DNA from: Haliclona indistincta
Taxonomy: Eukaryota > Porifera > Demospongiae > Haplosclerida > Chalinidae
Direction: 5' to 3'
NCBI GenBank assembly: GCA_964017065.1
Contig: OZ024783.1
Coordinates: forward strand, 19,009,752 to 19,073,751
DNA length: 64,000 nucleotides
Shown here one piece after another: positions 50,884 to 61,440 of the stretch (the stretch's first letter is position 1; each line of letters begins with the position of its first letter). Under the pieces are notes generated by a model. That model was given only the letters and a program-made list of their open reading frames with translations, made no database searches and was not told the DNA's origin. Position numbers and translations under genes: made by a program.

Positions 50884-53722
50884 TAAGATAGAAACTCTCG
50901 TGGTGGTGGAGTTATGCTGGCTATTCATAACTCTCTTCCCTCTCGGCAACTTCCTTCTCCTCCCCATTTAGAAGTTCTTTCTGTTGAGCTTTCTTTCAGT
51001 TCCCCTGTCCTTATCAGTGTTGTGTACATTCCTCCATCAAGCAATCCTGGCTATTGCTTTGATCTCTTACATTATCTTGATTCAGTAGCAGCACACCCTC
51101 GTTCAGTTATAGTTGGCGACTTCAACCTTCCTGATATCTCCTGGTCCACCTTGACTGGTCATTCTCCCGTCTCTAACGCTCTCTGTGACTTAGTTTTTCG
51201 TCACAATCTACTCCAACTTGTTGATTTTCCTACTCACTCAAAGGGTAACATTCTTGATCTGGTTTTTGTGAATTCTGAAAACCTGGTTTCTAACCTTGTG
51301 CAGGCTTCCTCTAATACCCTTTGTTCTGACCATTGTATTATTTCCTTTAATCTCTTCTCAACTTGTTCACGAAATACTAGCAAAGTTTGTCACTCCCCTA
51401 TCTATGACTTCAAGAAGACTGACTTGGATGGCCTACTGTCTTTCCTACTTGACGTCGATTTTGATCCTCTTTTAAACTTGACTGACATTGAGCTTATCTG
51501 GTCTAACCTAAAGGATCTGATCCTTTATTCTATTTCTCTTTATACCCCCCAGCGTCATGCAAGACCTCACCTCTCCCCTGCTTGGATGAATTCCTCTGTT
51601 CGCCATCAACTAAACAAGACCCGCTCGTGCAGAAAGAAATGCAAATTTAACTCCTCCAGCCAAAATGTTCTTCGACTCTCCCTAGCAGAGACCCGCCTCC
51701 AAGATGAAATGGCTGCTGCAATGGCCAGCTTTGAAAACAATCTAGTCTCTAACTTTGCCTTTTCCAACGACTCAAAGATCTATCACTACATCAGGAGTCT
51801 CTCTGGTCATGTCAATCTACCTGATACTATGTACTGGGATTCTATTTCAGCACAATCTGACTCTGACAAGGCCAACCTCCTTAATAAATTTTTTCACTCA
51901 GTTTTTACAGTAGACATTGAGCCTGCTACTCCTGACTCCTCTACCATTCCTGCCAGTTCTCTCTGCTCAATTGACATCTCCTTAGAAGACACATTTTTAG
52001 CCCTCTCCTCTTGTGATCCCTCTAAAGCTAAGGGTGGTGATGGCATTCCTCCCTTGATTCTGAATCAGGCTGCTGCAGCTCTTGCCAAGCCTGTGCATCA
52101 CCTTTTTTCTTTATGCCTATCTAAGTCCTATCTTCCCGCAGAGTGGCGTTGTCACCACGTTACGCCCATCCATAAATCAGGTGATAGGTCGTTAGTTACC
52201 AACTATCGTCCGATTTCTCTTCTTTGTTGTTTGTCCAAGGTACTTGAGAGACTGGTCTTTGACAAGGTTTATGACTTCATTGTTAAATCTTTTATCTCTA
52301 ACTCTCAATTTGGTTTCGTTACAAATCGTTCTACTCTTCACCAACTTCTGCTCTACAGTGAATTTTTGCACACTGCCTTTGAAAACAGGCAGCAAGTGGA
52401 CTCTATCTATCTTGACATACGTAAAGCATTTGACACAGTCTCTCATACAAAACTTTTGTCCAAACTATGGAATGCGGGCATAATTGGAAACGTCTGGAGT
52501 TTTTTCAGAGCCTATCTATCGAACAGGCAGCAATGTGTTGTTATTGCCAACAACAAGTCAGAGTGGCATGCTGTTACTTCTGGTGTGCCGCAGGGAAGCA
52601 TCCTTGGCCCCTTACTGTTTATCTTTTTTATTAATGATTTATCTCTAATCCCTTCTTTTTCAACGCCTTACTTATTTGCAGATGACACCAAGTGCTGTGC
52701 CAGAATTCTGTCTCATTCAGATTCCTCCTGTCTTCAAGAAGACCTCGACCTTATTTACAGCTGGAGTACTCGCAGCGGTCTCACGTTCAACATCTCTAAG
52801 AGTTGCCTGCTCAGTTTCTGCAACAGGAGTGTCTCTCCAGTTAATGCTACCTACCATCTTGGTCAGGCAGAAATTCCTCTTCTTGATCACTGTAAAGATT
52901 TAGGTGTTATATTCTCTTCCAATCTCTCTTGGTCTAAGCACTACAGCATCATCTCGGCTAAGGCCTACAAACAACTCGGCCTGATTCGCCTGACTTTCTC
53001 CTCTTCTGTTTCAATCAGAGCTAAGAAACTTCTCTATCTTTCGCTTGTCCGATCCCAACTTACTTACTGCTGTCAAGTCTGGAGACCCCACCTGATTAAA
53101 GACATTATTTTCTTAGAGAGAACTCAGAGGCGTGCTACTAAATATATCTTGAATGACTTCTCTGCAGATTACAAATCCAGGTTGATTTCCCTCAACTTGC
53201 TCCCATTAATGTTCCTATATGAACTGTTTGACGTCTTATTTTTTGTCAAATGCCTCAAGTTTCCCGACCCTAGCTTTGATGTCAAAGATTTCATCTCGTT
53301 CTCCACTTCTTCTACCAGATCCGGTTCAGCTGCTAAACTGACGCACAAGTTTAGCTCCACTTCTATTTCACATCATTCCTACTTTTGCAGGTTGATCCGC
53401 ATTTGGAACTCTCTTCCCCCTATCGACTTATCACTTTCTTTTCTTTCTATCAAACAGCAAATAAAGCAATATTTCTGGAATATTTTTTTATCACAATTTG
53501 ACCCTTCTTTGCCCTGTTCCTTCCATGTTGTTTGTCCTTGTTTTAAATGTAGCCATTTACCTGTTAGTGTTACATTTTCCTCCTAGTTTTTTCTTTTTTG
53601 GGGTTCTAATAGCTCTTATTATTATCCCCTCAGAACTCATTCCTCCTGCTCTCTGCATCTTTGGTTTTTGCTTTACCTTTGTTCTGTAAAACTTGAATTG
53701 AATTGAAAAATTGAATTGATTA
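50884..53722 (+). mobile_element. CR1/Jockey-type LINE, 5'-truncated
   Basis: The element starts within the endonuclease region at a RNSRGGGV motif and ends in a tail with TTGAATTGAATTGAAAAATT. The antisense LINE fragment lies directly upstream. It split a hairpin-end element that is otherwise collinear with unit A. Confidence 0.85.
50914..53586 (+). CDS. LINE ORF2: endonuclease (partial) and reverse transcriptase
   Basis: About 890 codons open throughout. The C-terminal part of an APE-type endonuclease is visible (VIVGDFNLPDISW, then SDHCIISF). The reverse transcriptase follows with YLDIRKAFDTVSH, GVPQGSILGPLLF and the catalytic FADD (in YLFADDTKC), and a C-terminal region with FLERTQRRATKYIL. 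The frame runs back to a stop at 50884, so the listed ATG is internal and the true N-terminus is missing. The uninterrupted frame suggests recent insertion. Copying another element in trans would need a full-length master elsewhere. Confidence 0.92.
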   Translation: MLAIHNSLPSRQLPSPPHLEVLSVELSFSSPVLISVVYIPPSSNPGYCFDLLHYLDSVAAHPRSVIVGDFNLPDISWSTLTGHSPVSNALCDLVFRHNLLQLVDFPTHSKGNILDLVFVNSENLVSNLVQASSNTLCSDHCIISFNLFSTCSRNTSKVCHSPIYDFKKTDLDGLLSFLLDVDFDPLLNLTDIELIWSNLKDLILYSISLYTPQRHARPHLSPAWMNSSVRHQLNKTRSCRKKCKFNSSSQNVLRLSLAETRLQDEMAAAMASFENNLVSNFAFSNDSKIYHYIRSLSGHVNLPDTMYWDSISAQSDSDKANLLNKFFHSVFTVDIEPATPDSSTIPASSLCSIDISLEDTFLALSSCDPSKAKGGDGIPPLILNQAAAALAKPVHHLFSLCLSKSYLPAEWRCHHVTPIHKSGDRSLVTNYRPISLLCCLSKVLERLVFDKVYDFIVKSFISNSQFGFVTNRSTLHQLLLYSEFLHTAFENRQQVDSIYLDIRKAFDTVSHTKLLSKLWNAGIIGNVWSFFRAYLSNRQQCVVIANNKSEWHAVTSGVPQGSILGPLLFIFFINDLSLIPSFSTPYLFADDTKCCARILSHSDSSCLQEDLDLIYSWSTRSGLTFNISKSCLLSFCNRSVSPVNATYHLGQAEIPLLDHCKDLGVIFSSNLSWSKHYSIISAKAYKQLGLIRLTFSSSVSIRAKKLLYLSLVRSQLTYCCQVWRPHLIKDIIFLERTQRRATKYILNDFSADYKSRLISLNLLPLMFLYELFDVLFFVKCLKFPDPSFDVKDFISFSTSSTRSGSAAKLTHKFSSTSISHHSYFCRLIRIWNSLPPIDLSLSFLSIKQQIKQYFWNIFLSQFDPSLPCSFHVVCPCFKCSHLPVSVTFSS

Positions 53723-53752
53723 CATGCCTCGCGCTAAGGCGCTCGGCAATAA

Positions 53753-54202
53753 AGTACAATGGTCATACAAGCTGGCAAAAATAACAGAAGCCAATAGTAT
53801 GCTACCACAGTGTAATAGTTAGCTGGGCGTGCACAAAGCAGCCATGATGCTTGTAGCAGCTAGCTTTTTTCGGTTTTGCTGATTTTTTTTCGGACCCGCC
53901 ACGCTATCCTGTAGTCCAGACCAAACTTACAATCTGCTAGCCAGTTAACCATGGACACATTCGACTTCGGAGAAGTACAGATCGCCAGCAACGGTAAACA
54001 AAGTAAGCAAATCACGCCATAACTCACGAACAAAGCTTTAATTCAAAAATCTAAGACCATCAAGTTCGAGCTATTAACGTGTTATGTCTATATTGCACTT
54101 ACCACCGGCTGATTCTTCGCCGTCTTTCAGAACTAGAGCGGACAGACAGACACACAGACACGCACGATTACTGTATGCCTCGTGGCTCCGCCCACCGAGG
54201 CA
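53753..54202 (+). mobile_element. Right part of the hairpin-end element in unit C
   Basis: Matches unit A from about 34893 to 35326, including MDTFDFGEVQ at 53952 and the closing GGCTCCGCCCACCGAGGCA. TAAT follows, as in unit A. Confidence 0.8.
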
Positions 54203-54319
54203 TAATTAACACTAAAGCAAGAAAGTTGCTGATTATTAATTTTTAGCAACAGTCTTCTACGCATAATAACAGCACTGAAAGACGGATTGATCTATGGGCT
54301 TAGGTTGCAGGTTTAAACT

Positions 54320-54350
54320 TGGCGCTATTTCTTATTCGTGGGCGGGGCTC
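54320..54350 (+). promoter_or_regulatory. Shared upstream block, copy 5
   Basis: GGCGCTATTTCTTATTCGTG and GGCGGGGCTC, about 12 bp before the ATG at 54362. It is a diverged form of the block at 32664 and 42179. Confidence 0.55.
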
Positions 54351-54361
54351 GTCAAGGCAAA

Positions 54362-56199
54362 ATGGTCGAACAGAAAACAACAGAGCTGAAGGTACTCCGC
54401 TCTGCCTACAGCTACTTGATGAATAGTATCTGTGTTGGATCTATCCTGCCTGTGGCTCGCCAGCTCGACTGGACTAATCACGGTACGTGACTATGAAGAT
54501 TGTAGAGCTGAGAACTGAATCAAGGCAAGCTGAGAAGCTGATGGAGTGTGTGGAGAGAGCTGTTGTTGCTGATCCTGCGAATTTTAATCTCTTTTTGTGT
54601 GTTCTCGATCAATGTGAACAAAAGAGTATCGCTGAGTACCTCCGATTACTAAATCGTTCAATGATTCTACCCAAACCAGGTAAAGTAAAGTTCTATTGTC
54701 ACCAAAATATGCCGCAGCTATCTAATATTCTCTAGGTGCACGAGTGTACTTACCTCATGAACTGGAGGTCGTTCACAAGTTGACTTGCCTAGAGACCGCT
54801 TATTGTAAGCTACTAACTGACTTAAAGAGATCTGTTCAACGAGTGCTGGATAGCTGTTCAGAGGAGCAGTGTGAGGACTTTATCAGTAGCTTACAGAACT
54901 ATCTTGAGAGAGAAGATTTTAGTAATTTCCAGTCTGGTTACAGATTGTTAAAAAAGATGTTTCTCTCTTTAATGTTCAGCATTTGAGATGTATTGTTATG
55001 CTACTTCCTCAAGAATATAGGTAAAATGTACAATACTGCATGATTGTACCAAAATTAATATAGAAAGTTGCCTGCATATCAATCGCATGTTGTGTATAGC
55101 AAAATTTTACACTGCAAATCACACGGTGAAACTTTGATCATAACTACATGAATTTTTGCACTGCATTGTCTGACATTGCAGCCCGCATTGTTCTGGTTCA
55201 TACCATCACTGTAATGGTGCAATGTCGGGCCAAAAATTACTTTACAATGCTGTAATCTTTATTGTATTAATATGAGTACACCTGATGAACTCTTGACTGG
55301 CTATGAAACAAAGCTTCAAGACTTCATGAAAGGCACAGCAGTAGATGAATACAAGAAGTACTGTGAAGAGCATCTTGTTGAACTTATATCTAGTTCAGTA
55401 GAACCAGTCTCTATGAAGCTGTCTGATATACCGTATAGCCGGTTATTTTCATGTGGATTTAATTTTCGAACGGCTGGTGCGGGTCGAAATTAGATTTCGA
55501 AAAATTCTTTTTGCCTGTTTAAAAAGTTCTGTGACATGGCTCTGTGACGAAAATTAGACTCAGCCAAAATTTGGCTAACAAAATATTTGACCAGCGAAAA
55601 AAACCGGCTATACGGTATGGAGGAGGAGAACACTAGACGATCTCAAGCTACTCACGTGTAGGCTCCTCAAGGTTCCTGGTAGCCGGCTTCATCTCCATAC
55701 TATCACTGAGGATTGTGTTGCTGTCCACTGGCTCTGTCCTGTTAGTGTCATACCAGCTCTTAGAGAACCAATCATGGCAGCTACTGATGCTCTTCAACTA
55801 GAAGGAATTATACCAGATATTCATTGGAGAAGAATCTATTTTTAGTGAGTGGCATTTTTATTGACATTAATTTTTGACAAAACTTGCAGAAGCGCATCAA
55901 AGTTCTACTTCACTATCTCAGCAAATTACAATGGCTAGAGGAATTGCAGCAATTGCTGAAAAATATTATTGCTTGACCATGCAGACAGAATTGACACCAG
56001 GATAGGTCTGTCACATGCACAGTACTATACTGTGATAGGCTATGTGATTGGTGGCTGTGCTGGCACAATCGTTTATTGCATAGCCAGTTATTTTGATCAC
56101 ATTCAACTTGATGCACTTGATGGTTTACTCTATGGAGGCACTGCTGGTGGTGTTCTTGGCGACGTCATTGGACTGTCATCCATTGTTATTAGGTATTAG
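54362..56199 (+). pseudogene. Diverged CARD gene with unknown module and glycine-rich membrane hairpin, damaged
   Basis: The CARD-like start (TTELKVLRSAYSYLMNSI) is followed by two single-base frame changes before RQAEKLMECVERAV (about 54475 and 54520). A second helical exon starts near 54736 (CLETAYCKLLTDLKR). A third, from about 55272, runs SMKLSDI, is cut by a 185-bp MITE, and continues WRRRTLDDLKLLT to VAVHWLCPVSVIPALREPI, a module I do not recognise, and a stop at 55845. A last segment (about 55892-56199, one frame change) encodes two glycine-rich hydrophobic stretches: VIGYVIGGCAGTIVYCIA and GLLYGGTAGGVLGDVIG. The final stop at 56197-56199 is made by the start of the next inserted element. 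Either a pseudogene or an active gene with assembly errors; exon joins are uncertain. Confidence 0.6.
55431..55615. mobile_element. 185-bp TA-flanked MITE in a coding exon
   Basis: Inverted ends CCGTATAGCCGGTT and AACCGGCTATACGG, with TA at 55429-55430 and 55616-55617. Removing the element and one TA restores an open frame across SDI-WRRR. Tc1/mariner-like by target site. Confidence 0.85.
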
Positions 56200-56630
56200 G
56201 GAGTCACGGTAGTGACTCCCTATGTAGGGATGAACGAGAAAACAAGATGGCGGCTACATACAATGTATTAGCGTTCAAACGCCCTGGTGTTGAATTTTAT
56301 ACGTCTTTAGACACTTAGATCTGCTCTCTGGCGTTGCCCCATCTTACAGTAGCAAGGAGATTGCTCGAAATTGTTACTAAAGTGACGAACCTGGAAACGG
56401 TGAAAATCGAGTTTCGTCATCTTCGTTTTCTTCTTTCTTTCTTTCTTTCTTCTTTCTTTCTTCAACTCGCCTAGCGCCTTTACACGAGCAGTGCAGAGAC
56501 CAAAACATCCACGAACAGTCGTGAAATTCTCCTGGCATGTGCCTTTTGAGCTTTGTTTTTAGCGTAACGGTGATCTAAGTTCCGCGATTTCTCAATCGTG
56601 ATCCATTGTCAGCTTAGTGTTAGACGCCAT
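56198..56630 (+). mobile_element. 433-bp element with terminal palindrome, copy 2
   Basis: Begins AGGGAGTCACGGTAGTGACT (hairpin), then ATGTAGGGATGAACGAG and CAAGATGGCGGCTAC, with TATT on both sides (56194-56197 and 56631-56634). Inverted copy at 14453-14915. Its first bases provide the stop codon of the preceding reading frame. Confidence 0.85.
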
Positions 56631-56634
56631 TATT

Positions 56635-57045
56635 GTGATTGCGCAATACGCACGTGACCAAGCAATGGGTAGCGCACGTGACCAAGCAACTAAAGTATCG
56701 CTGCGCCGTGTGGATCACTATCACGGAGAACACACACCCGGCATTTGTCTGGAGTCTTCGAAGAACGGTAAGCTCGTGTAGGATCGCCATTCTGCACTTG
56801 CCAGATAATTATAACCGCCGTATAGGTCTACAAACAAGTGTGGGCGGGGCTCGCATGCACTGCATGCATGCGTAGGCGACCAGGCAGACCTGATACGTAC
56901 AGCCTAACAATTTTAGCTACAAGTTTAAGAAAAGCCATCAACAACAGGAATACTAAAATAATGTTAGAAACAAAGACTTCTCCGTACATGCATGATATTG
57001 AACTGCACTTCACTAAAAAGAAAAAAGGACACAAACAAGAAATTA
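56635..57045. other. Intergenic, short Lys-rich frame only
   Basis: A frame at about 56838-57077 ends in a Lys-rich stretch (FTKKKKGHKQEIKKI), has no recognised domain and runs into a hairpin. I do not call it a gene. Confidence 0.35.
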
Positions 57046-57428
57046 AAAAGATTTCTATCGAAATCAAAAGGATGTAGTGATGAAGAAATCTACCACTGGT
57101 TCACAATGTAAACCAACAAGGAACAAGCATAGAATGGTAACACGATTGACTTGCTAACAGACCATAGATCCCTACATCAGTGGCTGTACATAAGATCAAT
57201 ATTTTGTCACAAGCTGAATTCTATTCAAAGTGTCAGTCAAGAGTAAATAGCTTAACTAGCTATAGTCTGGCCACAGCAGCCACTGATGTAGGGATCTATG
57301 GTCTGTTAGCAAGTCAATCGTGTTACCATTCTATGCTTGTTCTTGTTGGTTTACATTGTGAACCAGTGGTAGATTTCTTCATCACTACATCCTTTTGATT
57401 TCGATAGAAATCTTTTTAATTTCTTTAT
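57046..57428. repeat. Long perfect-type hairpin (foldback element)
   Basis: Arms of about 140 bp (57046-57187 and 57283-57428) are almost exact inverted copies around a loop of about 95 bp. The inner edges read ATCCCTACATCAGTGGCTG and its complement, so the TGTAGGGAT motif appears again. Transcription would give a long double-stranded RNA. Confidence 0.92.
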
Positions 57429-57579
57429 CAGTATTAATGATGATTATTCACATTATTGTTCTTATTTTCTAGAGAGGCAGAAAGATCAGAAAATTCGGAT
57501 GACTGAAAAAGACTGAGCATAATAATAATATCTTTGTTATAAATTATTTTTGTGGACCTGAGTTCAGTGTTTGGGGTTG

Positions 57580-57790
57580 ACATAGCTATTATATGACATA
57601 GCTATTATATGACATAGCTATTATATGACATAGCTATTATATGACATAGCTATTATATGACATAGCTATTATATGACATAGCTATTATATGACATAGCTA
57701 TTATATGACATAGCTATTATATGACATAGCTATTATATGACATAGCTATTATATGACATAGCTATTATATGACATAGCTATTATATTAAG
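57580..57790. repeat. 16-bp tandem repeat (GACATAGCTATTATAT)n
   Basis: About 13 nearly identical 16-bp copies. Confidence 0.97.
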
Positions 57791-58349
57791 AAGTATTGTT
57801 TGACTGATTTAAAACAATAAAAGTTGGCTATGGAGTGGAACCATACATACTTCTTAGATACAATAATACGTTGCATTTTAAACACATACAGATGTGGCTT
57901 ATAATTATACACATGCTTGCTTGTAGTACTTATAGTTATGGCATGTTTGCTTATAGTGCTATATAAAGTACTGCTATAGCTGGTGAGGCTGCAATAATTG
58001 TATGTACAGTTCTTTCAGAATAGTTTAGCTCAATGCAACCATGTGTAGAGTATAATGATACAAGAGAATAAGAACCACCTGGAACCAAACTCCATATGCA
58101 CGATTGAATTATTGCTCATCATAATTCTGACTATTTTTTACATATTTTTCCACCTATACCCATGATTTGTTCTTGGGTATCAGAATATTTTATTAATTGT
58201 TGCTTCAAAACTTAAGTGCATACACAGCACAGTGTAACATATCTACGTACTATAGTAGCTAATACATGTTCACACGGTCTAGTTGCTTAGGCTGATCTAA
58301 TACTGAATTGTTTTACACCAAAATTGTTGTGAAAAGATCGCAATTATAG
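57791..58349. other. 3' flank of the receptor gene
   Basis: AT-rich sequence downstream of the minus-strand receptor; nothing else recognised. Confidence 0.4.
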
Positions 58350-60761
58350 TTAAGCCGGTTGACTCTGATATTCTCCACTCCAAGGCATAAAGCTTCCCAC
58401 AATTTTGGTGTTAAATTGCCATGGTAACATATAGCTCCTGCTTTGGTGAGAATTTGCCGCCTTTTCACAGCAAGATGGAGTGATTTTAGGTATCAATAGA
58501 ATCACCTGACAAGCTACCACCACAGTCAATGGAAAAAGGGATTGCACCACAGCGACGTATTTGTAGTACTGAGGAAAGATCTCCAATAACAGCCACCAAG
58601 ATATAATATAAGTTAAGGACAGCAAGGAGATGATTGCTACAAAAATATTCACTTTCTTTGTGTCTTTGAAGTTTGTATCTTTGATTTTGCGCATTGTGAT
58701 GGACAGGTAGATGATGAAGATGAGATAGATGGCAAGAGGAAAGTAGATTAGTAGGTACAAAGAGAAAGTGGCTTGGATGTTACAAGTGACAAGTACTTTC
58801 TCAATCCGTACACCATTTACATCTCTCTGTCCGGATTCATTTATTGTATAAGTAGGTGTCATGAATGTTATCAGTAAAATGAACAGAAGATTTGGAATGA
58901 AGCACAGAATCAATACTATCGCTGCCAGAGACCTGTTCTTCCATACACTGGATAATTTTCTTAACTTGTTGGTGTTAAAAATGTGATGCACATGAAGCAG
59001 TTTGATGAAAAGTGTCACCAGAATCACACTTAAGCCATTTTGCTCAAAGAAGAACTCGAGACCACACAGAATGCTAAATAATATGCCACTAATTGTACTT
59101 CCAGCAAATCCACCATAGGTTATACGAAGCAGTGCAGCAAGACAGAGCAAGTAACATCCAAAAAACATGAAAACAGAGAGGAAAGGATTTGAGGCTTTCA
59201 CTTTAGGTTTCTTTCGATTATGATAAAACAACCCGAGCACTATTGAAGTAAGAATAGTAACCATTAAGATAACCAGCAGGTACATCAAAGCTATCACCAT
59301 AAGTGGCACAGTCTCTAAAATGGGAGCATAGACATCATGTGGAACATCTGCTCTGTTCAGTTTGAATGACATAAGAGTTTTGTCCTGATATCTGCCGACT
59401 ATTGTGCCCCTGATAATGCTGCTATTTATGATGTTCAGATAAACTACTCTAACTGATGTTGGATAAACTCTCAAATGGTTAAAACTTATTTTGCCAGTTA
59501 TTCCGAGTATGTTTAGTCGCGAAAGAGCGTATTCAAGCAAGTCAGCAAAGGGAGTGTTTCCTACTGTATTATGCTTTAAAGATATATTCATGCTGTGAAG
59601 TTGAGGAAGAGATTGATTCAAAGCATTAGCGAAGCTCCAGATCTGATCAAATAGAAGATGGCTGTAAGAAAATCCAGTAGATATGAATTCTCTACCACTA
59701 TAGTTGTAGTCTCTTTGAACTTCTTCAAGATGCTGTTTGTACAAGTCTAAATAGTTAAGCATTCCTGGTATTTGAGCACCATTAACTATATCGTATTGTA
59801 AGAGAAGAGATCTGTTGATTCCTTTGTACAAAGTCTCTTTATCACAGTCGATTTCCATGATTTGTTCTTCAAAATCCTCGATGCTCATATCTGGAAATAT
59901 CCATAGGTAATTAGGTGAAACGAGTCCTTCGTTCGCTGCTCTGCATATCAGTGCAGTCGATTGAGTGAATGTTGTTGAACAGAAAATGACCTTTATTCCA
60001 GAGTCCTTGATGGACTGAATAGCATTGCTCAATAGTTTAGGGTTTGTGTTTTCGAGACCAAATGATGATCGTAGAGTGAGGTTGTTTGCCTTGACTGCTT
60101 CAATAAAGGTTTCTGCTATATAAAAGTAGTGCTCACTGTCTAAGTCATGTATCAGACCAATGCTAGACCAATGCAGTTGTTTCATTAGCTCAATGACAAC
60201 ATCTACATACACTCCAGCTGAACTCAAATATCGCCAGAGACGAGGATACCTTGAAAAGTCAGTGTCCAGTTCAAAAATGGGAGAGACAGCACTTGAAAGT
60301 TGGATGAGGTCATTACGACCTGCTACTGGAGAAACCTCTACAATAGTAGAGGAACAAGGGAGCCCTGCTACAGCCATCACAGGACCGCACTCCTGGTCGA
60401 GACCATATCGTATCAAGTTGATATAAGCTTCAGTTTGCGGCGAAATATCACAAGCTTCGTGGTTACTCTCAATTAGCTCCAGCCGGTACCCAGGAAGAAG
60501 ATCGGAGTGATTACAGTTGATAAAATCCCGTGCGATTCGTCCTCCAGGGAGCATCTCAATGCCGTAGTCCCATCCTGCGATTTCTCTGTCATCAGGAAAT
60601 GGTACGGTGACTAAGATATAAATGGTAGTGCGAGTGTCCATATGCGGAACGCAGCCTGACGAAGAGGTAATCGAGGCGTTTGATGGGCAGGATAAAGAGC
60701 CTCTGCCGCTGCACACACTCAGCAGCAAAATCAACAGATCGGTGACAAGAAGCAAACTCAT
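58350..60761 (-). CDS. Class C GPCR, GABA-B-receptor-like, single exon
   Basis: 803 aa with no intron. An N-terminal signal peptide (LLLVTDLLILLLSVCSG) is followed by an extracellular Venus-flytrap ligand-binding domain (about 45-440), including GLPCSSTIVEV and CRAANEGLVSPNYLWIFP, typical of the ANF-receptor/GABA-B family. Seven membrane helices follow (about 485-750), starting VIALMYLLVILMVTILTSIV, with a short cytoplasmic tail. There is no cysteine-rich domain between the two parts, which favours GABA-B-like over glutamate or calcium-sensing receptors. Several N-glycosylation sequons (NLT, NYS, NIS) lie in the outer part. The ligand cannot be told from sequence. It lies apart from and opposite to the Death-fold cluster. 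Confidence 0.93.
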   Translation of the reverse strand: MSLLLVTDLLILLLSVCSGRGSLSCPSNASITSSSGCVPHMDTRTTIYILVTVPFPDDREIAGWDYGIEMLPGGRIARDFINCNHSDLLPGYRLELIESNHEACDISPQTEAYINLIRYGLDQECGPVMAVAGLPCSSTIVEVSPVAGRNDLIQLSSAVSPIFELDTDFSRYPRLWRYLSSAGVYVDVVIELMKQLHWSSIGLIHDLDSEHYFYIAETFIEAVKANNLTLRSSFGLENTNPKLLSNAIQSIKDSGIKVIFCSTTFTQSTALICRAANEGLVSPNYLWIFPDMSIEDFEEQIMEIDCDKETLYKGINRSLLLQYDIVNGAQIPGMLNYLDLYKQHLEEVQRDYNYSGREFISTGFSYSHLLFDQIWSFANALNQSLPQLHSMNISLKHNTVGNTPFADLLEYALSRLNILGITGKISFNHLRVYPTSVRVVYLNIINSSIIRGTIVGRYQDKTLMSFKLNRADVPHDVYAPILETVPLMVIALMYLLVILMVTILTSIVLGLFYHNRKKPKVKASNPFLSVFMFFGCYLLCLAALLRITYGGFAGSTISGILFSILCGLEFFFEQNGLSVILVTLFIKLLHVHHIFNTNKLRKLSSVWKNRSLAAIVLILCFIPNLLFILLITFMTPTYTINESGQRDVNGVRIEKVLVTCNIQATFSLYLLIYFPLAIYLIFIIYLSITMRKIKDTNFKDTKKVNIFVAIISLLSLTYIISWWLLLEIFPQYYKYVAVVQSLFPLTVVVACQVILLIPKITPSCCEKAANSHQSRSYMLPWQFNTKIVGSFMPWSGEYQSQPA

Positions 60762-61200
60762 CTTGGCTCTATATCAGCATTTTGCAAACAAGGAATGTAG
60801 ATAGTAATCTGATACAAATTATAAGAGAGTCTATAGTCTAGCTATATTATAGTCAGAAGGGACTGGTAAACCCCCGCATGCGGCAACAGTTTGGTTATCA
60901 CAATAGCAAGGCTTCCGGCGAATTCCACTAAAGCCGCCAAGAGTGAAGTTTGGCCGGAGTAGTATTTTGGGCGGTTTCTAGGCGCCAAAGATCAGGAAGA
61001 GTCATTTAAAAAGAATGCATAAAATTATTGCATGGCATATTATGCATACAAATTATTCAAAAGATTATGCACTCATTAAAATGCTCGAGTAAGCATGAGT
61101 AAGTGCAAGGTTGCACACCTTGCATGCATGCAAGCACACACCCACTACCAAACGCTTGTTTGACTTTTGCGGTTCATGGCCTGCTTGTGCACGCCACACT
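60762..61200. other. 5' flank of the receptor gene
   Basis: Contains TATAGTCAGAAGGGACTGGT and CAACAGTTTGGTTATCACAA (about 60848-60910), repeated at 61936-61990. No clear core promoter was found. Confidence 0.45.
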
Positions 61201-61204
61201 GAAC

Positions 61205-61440
61205 GGTTCTTACAGCCGTATTTCAATTGCGTTGGAACATGGCGTGTTCCGTGAAAGCACTGCCTAGCCCTTTGTGTAGATCTGTGGGCCACGGAAACTG
61301 TTCAGACGAACTGCAAAGAACAGACGGACGTCACTTGAACAGTTTCCGTGGCCCACAGATCTACACAGAGGGCTAGGCAGTGCTTCAAGGAACACGACAT
61401 GTTCCAACGCAATTGAAATTCGCTGTATACCATAGATATC
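61205..61440. repeat. Inverted repeat hairpin
   Basis: Arms of about 95 bp (roughly 61213-61308 and 61336-61430) contain GCACTGCCTAGCCCT and TTTCCGTGGCCCACAG in inverse orientation. Probable foldback MITE. Confidence 0.85.

Noticed and set aside
54481..54526. A tiny intron (GTACGT to AATCAAG) explaining the frame changes in the 54362 gene
   Set aside because: It would be about 45 bp and would remove codons conserved in all paralogues (RDYEDC), so base-level damage is more likely.
56838..57077. Lys-rich short protein
   Set aside because: The frame runs into a foldback hairpin and has no homologue-like features.
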